Source of the DNA: Euglena gracilis
Taxonomy: Eukaryota; Euglenida; Euglenophyceae; Euglenales
DNA length: 64,000 nucleotides
Direction of reading: 5' to 3'
Assembly: GCA_039621445.1 (NCBI GenBank)
Contig: CP154956.1
Location: 7,523,493-7,587,492, forward strand
Positions within the stretch are counted from its first letter, which is position 1. Each line of letters begins with the position of its first letter. Of this stretch, positions 1 to 10,077 are shown one piece after another. Under the pieces are notes generated by a model that had not been told where the DNA came from, did no database searches, and worked only from the letters and a program-made list of their open reading frames with translations. The translations under genes and the position numbers were made by a program.

Positions 1-2
1 GA

Positions 3-131
3 CCTAGATGGTTCTGGTTGCTGGGGGTCCGGCTGGGCATGCCCGGCAATGGCCAGGAGCTGCTGGCCCTGGCCGCAATGGCTGGGGCTGTCATGGCTGT
101 GGCTTGCTTCGTCCTCGCCCTCCTCCTGTGA
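3..131 (+). CDS. Possible C-terminal end of a membrane protein (partial)
   Basis: The third frame is open from the window edge to a TGA at 129-131. It ends in a strongly hydrophobic stretch of about 22 residues (LLALAAMAGAVMAVACFVLA then LLL) that would form one membrane helix at the extreme C-terminus. No family is recognisable from 42 residues and the upstream part lies outside the window. It could equally be chance in GC-rich DNA, because a second frame is also open here. Confidence 0.2.
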   Translation, partial: PRWFWLLGVRLGMPGNGQELLALAAMAGAVMAVACFVLALLL

Positions 132-867
132 TTCATAATTGGGGAGTGGCACCCCAGGCTCACATAGTGTGAGCCCGGAGGGCTCAAACCCTCCTCTGCG
201 ACCATGTAGGGGTTGCCCTCCTGAGGTCCCTGCGAAGGGACCCCTGGCGGCGCAACCCGCGTAGGATCGTTTTTATTTGAGCCCACCTGGTGGGGGTTTT
301 CCCCTTGGAGGAAAAATGTGGTAGGGGTGGGTGTTGTTGAGGATGGTGATGTTGAAAATGACATACTTTTGAGGTCCAATCAATTGAACTTGAATGAATA
401 ATCAATAATACTCAATGACTTGAACTTGTTTGCTTGAACTTGTTTGATTGTTGCAAATGCAAGCACAATTGAATGCCAAATGACAAATAAAACAGAGTGT
501 AAACAGAGCCCTGTGAACAGAAAATGTACAATTGGAGGGGGGCTACAGCTGGGGGGGCTACTTGGTATACTCTGCGCAATTCTTAATGAATTGCGCCATC
601 CCAAGCGCCCACCAAGGGGGTGCGCATGCTTGCGCAAAGCCCAGCAGGGCTTGCGCATCCCCTTGGGGGTTGCCTGTTGGCCCCCTCAAACTGCCCCCTC
701 CTTTACCTTCCCTTGGCTTGGTCAAAATGGGCTGTGGGGCCCCCTTGGGGGCCAGTGGGGCCTCAAAAGGCCCTTGGGGGCATTGGAGCCCCCCTCGCGG
801 CCCTTCGTGGCCCCTTTGGGCCCCCTTGGGACCCCCCCTTGAGGCGGGCACCCTCGGACCGCGCACA
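132..867. other. No gene seen; low-complexity and G/C-rich sequence
   Basis: From about 360 to 530 the sequence is AT-richer and contains several short repeats of TTGAACTTG and AATTGAA. From 540 to 867 it is dominated by GGGGCCCCC-type runs. Short open frames occur on both strands, but none has a recognisable domain; they are side effects of the G and C runs. Confidence 0.5.
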
Positions 868-869
868 CC

Positions 870-1612
870 ATGCCTGGGGGGGGGGGGCTGGACATTCGAA
901 CTGGAAAAATTGTCCAGGAATTTTGGAGAGAAAGCTCCATTTTACACATCAATGTAAAGGAGTTAAGTGCTGCCATAAGCACAGTGAAAAGTCTCAGCAA
1001 GCCAGGAGAAACTGTGTCCCTGTCAGTGGACAATCAAGTCATTTATTATTACTTAACAAAGGGGGTGGGGCAAGAAAGATCCATTCAACACAACGCTAAG
1101 ACCATTTTTCAAATGGTGCATGGAGAAAAATGTCAATCTCCAAGTAAACTGGGTCCCCTCAAAAGAATGCCTGGCAGACCCTATAAGCAGATGGGAAATG
1201 GACAGGGGGGATTACTCACTGGACCCCAAACTTTTTCACTGGCTAAAACAGCAATTCAAAAACTGCATAAATCTGGAAACAGACCTTTTTGCCTCCCCAG
1301 GCAACAGAAAACTGCCACAATTTGTGGCCAGGTGGCCTCACTGGGAGGTCACAGCAGTGGACGCTTTACAATGTCCACTGGACAACATGGGGGGACTTTA
1401 TGCAAAACCCCCCTGGTCAGTGATTCAAAAAATTTCTGCCCGGATTAAAAAAGTTTCCACAGGACAAAGTTTTGATGGTCACCCCCTACTGGGATTCAGC
1501 CACATGGTGGCCCCGTTAATAAAAATGAAAGTGCCAGGGACCCCCTGCCTAAAAATCACCCCTTACAAGGGTATGTTCACCAATTGCAGGAGGAAAAAAT
1601 GCCACCCCCCAG
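870..1612 (+). pseudogene. RT-associated RNase H region of element A
   Basis: The first part (870 to about 1125) holds the RNase H segment with LHINVKELSAA and LSVDNQVIYYYL. After a one-base frame change in an A-run near 1125, the frame continues with NWVPSKECLADPISRW, then TDLFASPGNRKLPQF and the motif WSVIQKI. Element B carries the same blocks in the same order. These are typical of DIRS/Ngaro-type polymerases, where the domain removes the RNA template during reverse transcription. Two frames are needed, so I call it a pseudogene unless the frame change is a sequencing error. Confidence 0.8.
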
Positions 1613-2518
1613 GTGGCCCCTGCTTTGCATGACTTGCTCCGGCAAATTTTGGAGGGGAAACAAATACAAAATTCAACCATTAAGGATTTCCTGGGAAGAA
1701 ACCCCAGTTTGAGAAGGTACCAAAGTGCCTTAACACTTTTATGGGTGCTTCTGGACAAAATGGGGGTGCCCCCCCCTTTAGCCACCACTGACCAAGTGGC
1801 TGACGCTTTAATTCAACTTTTTCAATTTTCAAAGGCCCAAGCCCGTAATGCATACAGTGCTATGCTTTTGATCCCTGGGTTTGGTGGCCTAAGGTTTAAT
1901 ACCTTATTAGCACCTTATAAAAGGCTTTGGAACCAAAATCTGGACAAGTATGGTGCTTTTTGGGATCCCCTCCCAATCCTCCTGGGGCTGGCAAGGCAGC
2001 CTGTGCCCACTGATATTTGTGCATTGCGCACACAGCTCATTTTTTGTTCACGCATCCTCTGTTTATGTCGTTCATCTGATTTAGCACAAGTCAAAAGAAC
2101 CACAAGTGTGTTGGGGGGGGGGGCACCCTACATTCAAATCAAACGTAAAGGGCAAAAATTCCACAAGTGGGAAAGAGTGGTCTCAATTCCCCAATGCCCC
2201 CAAATCAGTCCCTTTCATTTAATTATGGCTTATGTGGCCGCCACCCGGTTTAAAGTAAAGCCTGGGGGTCCCCTGCTGATTTCATTAAAACCCCCCTATA
2301 CACCCATAAGTGCTGACACAATTGCTTCTATTACGAGAGAATTTTTGTCCAAACAAGGAGTACCCCCCCCATGTGTGGGGACCCCACTCCACCAGAGGGG
2401 CAGGGGTTGGGTTGCTCAAAAAATTGGGCCTTTCAGCCCAAGAAGTTTGTGAAATTGGTCAATGGAAAGAGGTTGAGGCCTTTACAGCCCATTATCAAAG
2501 ACTTGGTGCCCAAGGTGC
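1613..2518 (+). pseudogene. Tyrosine recombinase (YR) of element A
   Basis: The protein would integrate the circular retrotransposon DNA by strand exchange. The N-terminal core-binding part is followed by the first catalytic arginine in LCRSSDLAQ (about 2065), a basic segment KRKGQKF, then after a frame change in the run of C near 2360 the H-x-x-R box HSTRGAG and the nucleophile region AFTAHYQRLGA (about 2480-2510). All four signature positions (R, H, R, Y) can be seen, but in two reading frames. Length is typical for DIRS recombinases (about 300 residues). Confidence 0.85.
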
Positions 2519-2595
2519 CTTGGAAAATGCCCTGGCCCCCATAATTTCAGTGCACAATCTGGCCTCACAATGGCAAAGTGCGGAGCACGAGGTGT

Positions 2596-2964
2596 CTCGT
2601 ACTCCCTCGAGGCAAACCGACCAGGGAGGAAGGGACACCGAGGGCGAAGCACAAAGACATTGTGAGCCCGACCCCCCCCTCCCATTGAAAAAATTTGTCT
2701 TCAAACGCCCTCGGTCAGAAAGTGGGGGCCAGGGGGGGGAAGAAGGGGGAGGACCCCCCCCAGGGGAAGAGACAGGACCATGGTCGGCACGTCGGAGACA
2801 ATGCAGCCAACTCCCGCGAGGCGGCACTAACGGGAGACACCTAACCCAGCGCAGCGAACAATCACACAACACCTCCGGCGAACAAGGCATGGCCTCACAA
2901 TGTCTTTGTGCTTCGCCCTCGGTGTCCCTTCCTCCCTGGTCGGTTTGCCTCGAGGGAGTACGAG
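2596..2964. repeat. Perfect 71-bp inverted repeat at 3' end of element A
   Basis: The arm 2596-2666 is the exact reverse complement of 2894-2964. The 227-bp loop is C/G-rich. DIRS elements carry inverted or split repeats near their ends that template circularisation, so I infer this is part of the element's terminal machinery. The transcript could fold into a long hairpin here. Confidence 0.8.
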
Positions 2965-3024
2965 TCGAGCCTCCCGGGAAGTCTGACCAGGGAGGAAATG
3001 ACCATGAGGACGGAGCACAAGAGG

Positions 3025-3304
3025 TGTAAAAAGGGCTCTTGCCCTTTTGCTGTGGCCGGGCTTCTCAAAAAAATCTCCCTTTTTCTTCACTGTGAATTTC
3101 TTCATAAAATCTTATAACTTGTAACTTCCACTGCACGCAATCCCATTTGCACCAGACTTGGAGGTAAACATGGACAAAGTTGTACGCTGATTGCCTGCAA
3201 AGCAAACAACCAGAATTTTTTACAAAAAAAAGTGTGCCTGCGCGCGCGCTGACATTTGCGCCAGGCTTAATTGCAGAATGCGTAGGGACATGTCCAATGC
3301 CACA
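3025..3304 (-). repeat. 3' LTR (element orientation)
   Basis: Nearly identical to 5203-5479, differing by short indels in an A-run and a CG-run and a few substitutions. It begins TGTAAAAAGGGC and ends ATGCCACA. High similarity between the two LTRs suggests a fairly recent insertion. Confidence 0.85.
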
Positions 3305-3316
3305 CTCCCCTTCCCT
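3305..3316 (-). other. Polypurine tract
   Basis: On the - strand AGGGAAGGGGAG lies directly before the TGTGGC start of the LTR. This is the expected position for second-strand priming and fixes the element's orientation. Confidence 0.6.
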
Positions 3317-3359
3317 AAAGGAGACCCAGTCTCCATACTTGACTCCCTTGGCCATTGGA

Positions 3360-3790
3360 CTTGTCCTTCACAGGTGGGGGGGGGGGGGCATCTCGAAAGA
3401 GCCGAACTCTCCCAACCCCAACTTGGCGAACTCGGTGCCAACGAATCTCAAACAGGGGGGGGGGGGGCATCAACTTGTGAGCCACCCTCCCCCACCTCTG
3501 TCTCATGGGTGGGGCATCAACTGGTGAGCCAACTCTCCCCACTTCTTTCTCAGGGGGGGTGGGGCATCAACTCGTGAGCCATCTCTCCCCACCTCCCTTG
3601 CACAGGGGGGGGGCATCAACTCGTGAGCCAACTCTCCCCACCACTCTCTTGGACAGGGGGGGGCATCAACTCGTGAGCCAACTCTCCCCTCCACCTTTCT
3701 CCAAGGGGGGGGGCATCAACTCGTGAGCCAACTCTCCCCTCCACCTTCAAAAAGGTCGGGTGGGGCATCCCTCTGGAGCCAACCCTCCCC
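3360..3790. repeat. Minisatellite, unit about 55-60 bp
   Basis: About seven units each contain a G-run followed by GCATCAACTCGTGAGCCAAC and TCTCCCC. Units differ mainly in G-run length and in a variable 10-15 bp spacer. It lies inside the LTR element, near its 3' end. Confidence 0.8.
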
Positions 3791-4215
3791 GCACCCACCC
3801 CCGAAAATCATTCACAACCACGATTCTCACAAATATTCCCAAAATAAAAATTGCATTTTAATCACGATTCTCGCAATTCTCTGTGAAATCAAATTCTAAT
3901 TCGGATCCCTCTTCCACCCAAAGCTCGAGTTCTTCACCCGAACGCCGCCTTACCACCCAACTCTTCGCCGGGGGGGGGGCGACAGCAGAAAGAGAGGGCA
4001 CACTCTGATGGGGTTCGGGGTTCAGTCTGCAGGTCCAGTCCACCATTATATCATAATTGCACATGCCACACCGGGGCATCCCACCAGGGAGCCGGCACAG
4101 GCTGTGGACATGGCAGCAGCGTACACGCCACATCGGGGCATCCCACCAGGGAGCCAGCACAGGCAGTGGACATTGCAGCCACGTACATGCCAGGCCAGGG
4201 CATCCTCCAGGAGCC

Positions 4216-5189
4216 TCACTGGCCCTGGACCCCTTTGGCCTGCAGCCGCCTTCGCCATCTCCTTCGGGACGACGGCGTCTTCCATCTTGCTGTCCCATCT
4301 TCCTCAATTTCCATCCACTCATCTCTCTCCTCTCGTCTCGTCCTCAAGTCCAGCTTCAGGGCCCAGTACCCCGTTGGGCTGTAAAGCGGTCCAGAAAACC
4401 ACTTCGGCTGATAGTAGTACCGCTTTGTCACATGGGGCTGGAGGTCCTCCCACATCTTCCTCGTCTTCATCTCGTTGACGTTGGGGATCAGCATCGCCAC
4501 GTCCAGCTGCCCGTACTGGAGGAGGTTGCCGGCCACGTCCGCATCTCGGAACAGCAGCAGCACCAACTCCTCCGGCGACAGCACCAGGATGGGGATGTCC
4601 TTCTCCAGCTGCAGCCTCAGCCTCACGTCGTTCTTCAGGGCTGTCGACACTTGTCCACCAGGGGCATCACCACCTCGGGCATCATGGACTCCACTGGCAT
4701 GTCGGACTTGGTCATCTGCAGCATCCCCCTCAGCCCCATGCCACATCTGGGCATCTCTCTGGCCACCATGGCCACCACCGGCATCATCATCCTCACCACG
4801 TGCACGCCACCCCTGGCCACCACCGGCATCATCATCCTCACCACGTGCATGCCACTCCTGGGAATGTCCACAATCACCATGGCCACCAGGTGCATCAGCA
4901 CCATCCAACTTCACCACTCGTCGATGGCGTGCACGGGAATGTGCATCAGCACCATGGCCCCCATGGCCATCTGTAGCATGGCCCCAATGGCCATCTGCGG
5001 CATGACCCCCATGGCCATCCGTGGCATGGCCCCAATGGCCATCTGCGGCATGGCCCCCATGGCCATTCCTGGCATGGCCCCCATGGCCATTCCTGGCATG
5101 GCCCCCATGGCCATCTCTGGCATGCATAACACAGTCTGAGGTCTCCGGCGCAGCGCCACCTTGGCCACGTCCTTCTCCATGGGCAACAC
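4216..5189 (-). pseudogene. Internal ORF of the LTR element, Met-rich N-terminus, unknown C-terminal domain
   Basis: It starts just inside the 5' LTR with MEKDVAKVALRRR. Then come about eight repeats of the type MAMGAMPG, then Met/Val-rich sequence with one in-frame stop near 4908. In a second frame the C-terminal part contains LEKDIPILVLSPEELVLLLF, GQLDVAMLIPNVNEMKTRKM and RYYYQPKWFSGPLYSPTGYW, ending in a basic RRRWRRR stretch. The C-terminal part looks like a folded domain, but I do not recognise it. By position it may be a Gag-like protein. At least one frame change separates the two halves. Confidence 0.45.
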
Positions 5190-5202
5190 TCATACAACTT
5201 TG

Positions 5203-5479
5203 TGTAAAAAGGGCTCTTGCCCTTTTGCTGGGGCTGGGCTTCTCAAAAAAATCTCCCTTTTTCTTCACTGTGAATTTCTTCATAAAATCTTATAACTTGT
5301 AACTTCCACTGCACGCAATCCCATTTGCACCAGACTTGGAGGTAAACATGGACAAAGTTGTACGCTGATTGCCTGCAAAGCAAACAACCAGAATTTTTTA
5401 CAAAAAAAGTGTGCCTGCGCGCGCTGACATTTGCGCCAGGCTTAATTGCAGAATGCGTAGGGACATGTCCAATGCCACA
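5203..5479 (-). repeat. 5' LTR (element orientation)
   Basis: Partner of 3025-3304. It begins TG and ends CA and is followed at 5480-5483 by GAGG, matching the 4 bp before the other LTR. Confidence 0.85.
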
Positions 5480-5483
5480 GAGG

Positions 5484-5630
5484 GGGGTGAGATCCTGCTT
5501 TGTGTGCCGGCTGTTCTGTTTTTTGTGTTCTTTTGGCGGGGTGCTTCTTACTGCGACTTTGGTGCCGGAGTTGGCGATGATGTGCTCTCCGACACCGACT
5601 TGGCGAAGGTGAACCGCAGGGGCCCCCCGG
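5484..5630 (+). mobile_element. DIRS-like 5'-end fragment, inverted relative to element B
   Basis: 5484 to about 5575 matches the reverse complement of about 15605-15711, the 5' end of element B, with a short deletion. Before the LTR element inserted, this sequence was directly joined to the 3' end of element A. It could therefore be A's own split terminal repeat or the start of a second + strand copy. Confidence 0.65.
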
Positions 5631-5770
5631 CAGGGGGGGGGGGGGGGGGGGGGTGGGGGGGGGGGGGGGGGGGTGGTGTGGGGGGTTGGGGGGGGGGGGT
5701 GGGGGTGGGGGGTGTGTTTGTGGGGCGTTTCCCCCCCCCCCCCCCCCGGGGGTTTTTTTTTCCTTTTTCC
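5631..5770. repeat. G-run tract followed by C-run
   Basis: Some 90 bases are almost all G, broken by single T, followed by a 15-base C-run and a T-run. It has strong potential for G-quadruplexes. Exact run lengths are doubtful, because such tracts are hard to sequence. Confidence 0.7.
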
Positions 5771-5854
5771 GGGGGGGGTGGGGGGGCCTCACCCCCCTCT
5801 TGTGCTCCGCCCTCATGGTCATTTCCTCCCTGGTCAGACTTCCCTGGAGTACTC

Positions 5855-5888
5855 GACCATTCGGGCTTCGCACACTCTGGGGGTGAGA
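5855..5888 (+). repeat. Left terminal inverted repeat of element B
   Basis: It begins GACCATTCGGGCTTCGCA and ends GGGGGTGAGA. It is the inverse of 15702-15735 with one C/A difference. Confidence 0.75.
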
Positions 5889-5904
5889 CTTTGTGCACGA
5901 CCCC

Positions 5905-6676
5905 TTTTTCAAATTTTTTCGTTGCTGAATCCACCGCCCCTAATCGTAAGTAATGGGCTGAAAAGCTGTGGCATTTTTCCACTGCCCCAGTTCACACACC
6001 TCCTCACTGGACAATCCCAACTTTTTATACATCAAAACTCCTGCCCCCCTTGTGCTGTGGGCTTTCCAGTGGGAAATGGGAATGCCAAACGTGTGCAACA
6101 ACTCCTTTGTCAAAGAGTTGATTCTTTTGGAGGTCAAGGGTTTTTTGCCATCCAAACTCCACAAAAGAGGGGCACCCTGGGGGATGAAAGATGTTCTTCC
6201 AACATATTCTCTCATCAAATGATATGGACTCAAAGATGGAAGGGAATCAATCTTCAACACTTGCTCCCACTTTGGTGAAGGCCAACCCTTTCTCCTGACT
6301 AAAATGAAAATTTTTCCCCCACCACTGAAATGGTCCTCTGAGCTCTGGCCAGGTCCACCCCCCTGTGAAGAGCCAAAAGTCTGAAAGACAAAATGATTCT
6401 CCATCTCAACTCCATGATGGACATGCCAGAAATGTTTGTGTTGCTCTGCAATTTTTTTGCAAAATGGGTGGAGGGTCCCAAAAAAACAGCATACCTCTGC
6501 CGTGAACGATTCCATACCTTTTTCACTTTTGTCAGTAAAGGATGAAATCTGATGGACTCCAACCCAGGTAAATACTGCAGTGAGGCATACGCACATCGAG
6601 CGTCAGCTTGTGACAGTTTGTGTAGGTCCAAAAGGGCAGTGGCCAGCTCCATCCTGGAGACTTGCAAGGGCTCCAA
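5905..6676 (-). pseudogene. Tyrosine recombinase of element B (leftmost unit, complete C-terminus)
   Basis: Reading right to left: the core-binding part (MEPLQVSRMELATALLDLHK onward), the catalytic arginine in LALHRGVDLARA, a lysine segment LVRRKGWPSPKW, the H-x-x-R box HSTRGAG and the nucleophile region SAHYLRLGA. All signature residues are present, but three frames are needed, broken at runs such as the T-run near 6450. This is the only copy in the tandem array that reaches the C-terminus. Confidence 0.8.
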
Positions 6677-8230
6677 TCCTTTCTGTTGTAGAATTACAAA
6701 AAGCTTTCTGAAGGCACTGTCATAACGCTTCAGGGGTCCCTAACTCCTCAGGACATTTTCAATGTCTTGATGTGGCATTTTTTGCTGTTCCAAAAGGAAC
6801 CTGTTACCACTGTGCAAGCCAGGGGCCAATTTGGCTTTGGCATTGACTGCCCCCAACAATTGCTGAACATGCCTTCCCTGGGGGGTAAAACCAACATTCT
6901 TGTCCCTGGTTTGGACATTTTGATTACCACGGACTCGAAACCCACATGGGTGTCACCAAAAGACATTTCACCTGTTTGTTCAGTCTCAGTCTGATGAGCC
7001 AGGGAAAAATTACTTTCCATGGGGGGTTGACATAAACATCTTGGACTGAAGTCAGGTCGCATTTCAATGCAACCACCAGAAAGGCCTGGTGGTGGGGCCA
7101 TCTGGCCACAAATTTTTGGAATTTTGCATTTCCTGGAGACGCAAACATGTCTGTGTCTGGAGCAATGTCTTTCCTGAAAAACTTCAAAATTTTGGTGAAC
7201 AGGTTTGGGCACAGGGTATAATCCCCCTTGTCTTGATCCCATCTGGTGAGGGGATCTGCCAACATTGCTGCTGAAGGAACCCACTGGACTTGCAGTTGAA
7301 CTTGGTTTTCCCAACACCAATGAAATAGGGGTTCCAAAATCTGATTGAGGTGCTGTTTCTTCCCCCCCCATTTGGTGAGATAATGCTACTTGATTGCCCA
7401 CATTTAACAGCACCGTTTCTCCAGGCTGGGCAAATGCTTTTACAGTTTGAACTGCTGCCATCAGCTCTTTCACATTTATATGTAAACAATTTTTCTCCCT
7501 CCAAAATTCTTGGATGATTTGATTTTGGGATGCACCCGTGCCCCCCCATGCCCATGTGGAGGAGTCTGAATGGAGCACCCTTTTTGCCTGTTGTAGGAAA
7601 GGCCTGCCCAGGCCTGGCTGCAAGTATGCCTTCAGCACTTTGATTTCCCCTTTCAGCCTTCGTGGAATGTCGATGCAAAAATCCCAGCCCTTTTCTTGGT
7701 GCATCTGGCTGAAGTTTAAAAACTCCTGGGTTACCAGTCTTAAAAATGGCAGAGCAGGCAGGTAACTTCTGACTTGTCACAGAATGCTGGCTATCTTCCT
7801 GCAACTCAACTTTTTTTTTTCCTCAGTTTTTGGGCCATCACCACCTTGCCCAGTTCCTTTCTGATAGTCTTTAATTTGTGTGGGGGCACCTCCAGCTGAC
7901 CTTTTTTCAAGTCTATGATGAATCCCAAATGTTGCAGCCTTTGTGTGGGAGTAAACACAGACTTTTTCTGGCTGACCTTGAACCCAGCCTCCCCTAACGT
8001 GTCCAGCATCTGCAGCAAATGTTTTTTTAACCAAATTTTCTGTTGAACCAAACGGAATGATGTCGTCCAAATAGACGAACACCTGCATTCCCTTTGACCT
8101 CAACAGTTTTAGCAGAACTTTCATTAGTGACATGAACAATTTTGGGCGGGTGCTTAGTCCAAAACAGGCTCCCTGAAACTCCCACTGGTCTGACCCAACT
8201 TGAATTCTGACAAATCTTTTGAACTCTTTT
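6383..8230 (-). repeat. Tandem unit 4 of element B (leftmost)
   Basis: 1,848 bp. It contains the C-terminal half of RT (FVYLDDIIPFG), RNase H (LHINVKELMAAVQ, WVPSAAMLADPLTRW) and the recombinase N-terminus. Its left edge runs on into the true recombinase C-terminus. A small difference from the others lies near 7535 (GTGASQNQ instead of GVDSSQNQ). Confidence 0.85.
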
Positions 8231-10077
8231 GAAAGACAAAATGATTCTCCATCTCAACTCCATGATGGACATGCCAGAAATGTTTGTGTTGCTCTGCAAT
8301 TTTTTGCAAAATGGGTGGGGGGTCCCAAAAAAACAGCATACCTCTGCCGTGAACGATTCCATACCTTTTTCACTTTTGTCAGTAAAGGATGAAATCTGAT
8401 GGACTCCAACCCAGGTAAATACTGCAGTGAGGCATACGCACATCGAGCATCAGCTTGTGACAGTTTGTGTAGGTCCAAAAGGGCAGTGGCCAGCTCCATC
8501 CTGGAGACTTGCAAGGGCTCCAATCCTTTCTGTTGTAGAATTACAAAAAGCTTTCTGAAGGCACTGTCATAACGCTTCAGGGGTCCCTAACTCCTCAGGA
8601 CATTTTCAATGTCTTGATGTGGCATTTTTTGCTGTTCCAAAAGGAACCTGTTACCACTGTGCAAGCCAGGGGCCAATTTGGCTTTGGCATTGACTGCCCC
8701 CAACAATTGCTGAACATGCCTTCCCTGGGGGGTAAAACCAACATTCTTGTCCCTGGTTTGGACATTTTGATTACCACGGACTCGAAACCCACATGGGTGT
8801 CACCAAAAGACATTTCACCTGTTTGTTCAGTCTCAGTCTGATGAGCCAGGGAAAAATTACTTTCCATGGGGGGTTGACATAAACATCTTGGACTGAAGTC
8901 AGGTCGCATTTCAATGCAACCACCAGAAAGGCCTGGTGGTGGGGCCATCTGGCCACAAATTTTTGGAATTTTGCATTTCCTGGAGACGCAAACATGTCTG
9001 TGTCTGGAGCAATGTCTTTCCTGAAAAACTTCAAAATTTTGGTGAACAGGTTTGGGCACAGGGTATAATCCCCCTTGTCTTGATCCCATCTGGTGAGGGG
9101 ATCTGCCAACATTGCTGCTGAAGGAACCCACTGGACTTGCAGTTGAACTTGGTTTTCCCAACACCAATGAAATAGGGGTTCCAAAATCTGATTGAGGTGC
9201 TGTTTTCTTCCCCCCCCATTTGGTGAGATAATGCTACTTGATTGCCCACATTTAACAGCACCGTTTCTCCAGGCTGGGCAAATGCTTTTACAGTTTGAAC
9301 TGCTGCCATCAGCTCTTTCACATTTATATGTAAACAATTTTTCTCCCTCCAAAATTCTTGGATGATTTGATTTTGGGATGAGTCCACTCCCCCCCATGCC
9401 CATGTGGAGGAGTCTGAATGGAGCACCCTTTTTGCCTGTTGTAGGAAAGGCCTGCCCAGGCCTGGCTGCAAGTATGCCTTCAGCACTTTGATTTCCCCTT
9501 TCAGCCTTCGTGGAATGTCGATGCAAAAATCCCAGCCCTTTTCTTGGTGCATCTGGCTGAACTTTAAAAACTCCTGGGTTACCAGTCTTAAAAATGGCAG
9601 AGCAGGCAGGTAACTTCTGACTTGTCACAGAATGCTGGCTATCTTCCTGCAACTCAACTTTTTTTTTCCTCAGTTTTTGGGCCATCACCACCTTGCCCAG
9701 TTCCTTTCTGATAGTCTTTAATTTGTGTGGGGGCACCTCCAGCTGACCTTTTTTCAAGTCTATGATGAATCCCAAATGTTGCAGCCTTTGTGTGGGAGTA
9801 AACACAGACTTTTTCTGGCTGACCTTGAACCCAGCCTCCCCTAACGTGTCCAGCATCTGCAGCAAATGTTTTTTTAACCAAATTTTCTGTTGAACCAAAC
9901 GGAATGATGTCGTCCAAATAGACGAACACCTGCATTCCCTTTGACCTCAACAGTTTTAGCAGAACTTTCATTAGTGACATGAACAATTTTGGGCGGGTGC
10001 TTAGTCCAAAACAGGCTCCCTGAAACTCCCACTGGTCTGACCCAACTTGAATTCTGACAAATCTTTTGAACTCTTTT
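8231..10077 (-). repeat. Tandem unit 3 of element B
   Basis: 1,847 bp, almost identical to units 2 and 4. At its edges the recombinase reading (RWRIILSF) is fused to the RT reading (DLSEFKLGQT in a shifted frame). The same chimeric junction occurs at 8230/8231, 10077/10078 and 11925/11926. Confidence 0.85.

Larger units (their letters stand above)
868..3024 (+). mobile_element. DIRS-like tyrosine-recombinase retrotransposon A, 5'-truncated
   Basis: Order of parts: RNase H domain, then a tyrosine recombinase instead of a DDE integrase, then an inverted-repeat 3' region. This order marks DIRS-order retrotransposons. The gag and polymerase palm regions are missing; similarity begins abruptly next to a run of 13 G at about 875. 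Coding capacity is broken by frame changes near 1125 and at the C-run near 2360, so the copy is dead as read. Its 3' end (about 2968-3024) is the reverse complement of 5796-5855 beside element B, so A and B are relatives in opposite orientation. Confidence 0.85.
3025..5479 (-). mobile_element. Non-autonomous LTR retrotransposon
   Basis: Two direct repeats of about 280 bp (3025-3304 and 5203-5479) begin TG and end CA. They enclose 1.9 kb and are flanked by the 4-bp duplication GAGG (3021-3024 and 5480-5483). On the - strand a purine tract AGGGAAGGGGAG (3305-3316) abuts the downstream LTR, as expected of a polypurine primer, so the element reads right to left. No reverse transcriptase or integrase is seen inside; it must depend on another element. 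It inserted into DIRS-derived sequence. Confidence 0.8.

Noticed and set aside
5548-5982. Pro- and Gly-rich ORFs over the G/C runs
   Set aside because: Homopolymer translations. Only the last few codons (SAHYLRLGA) are real, as part of the recombinase.
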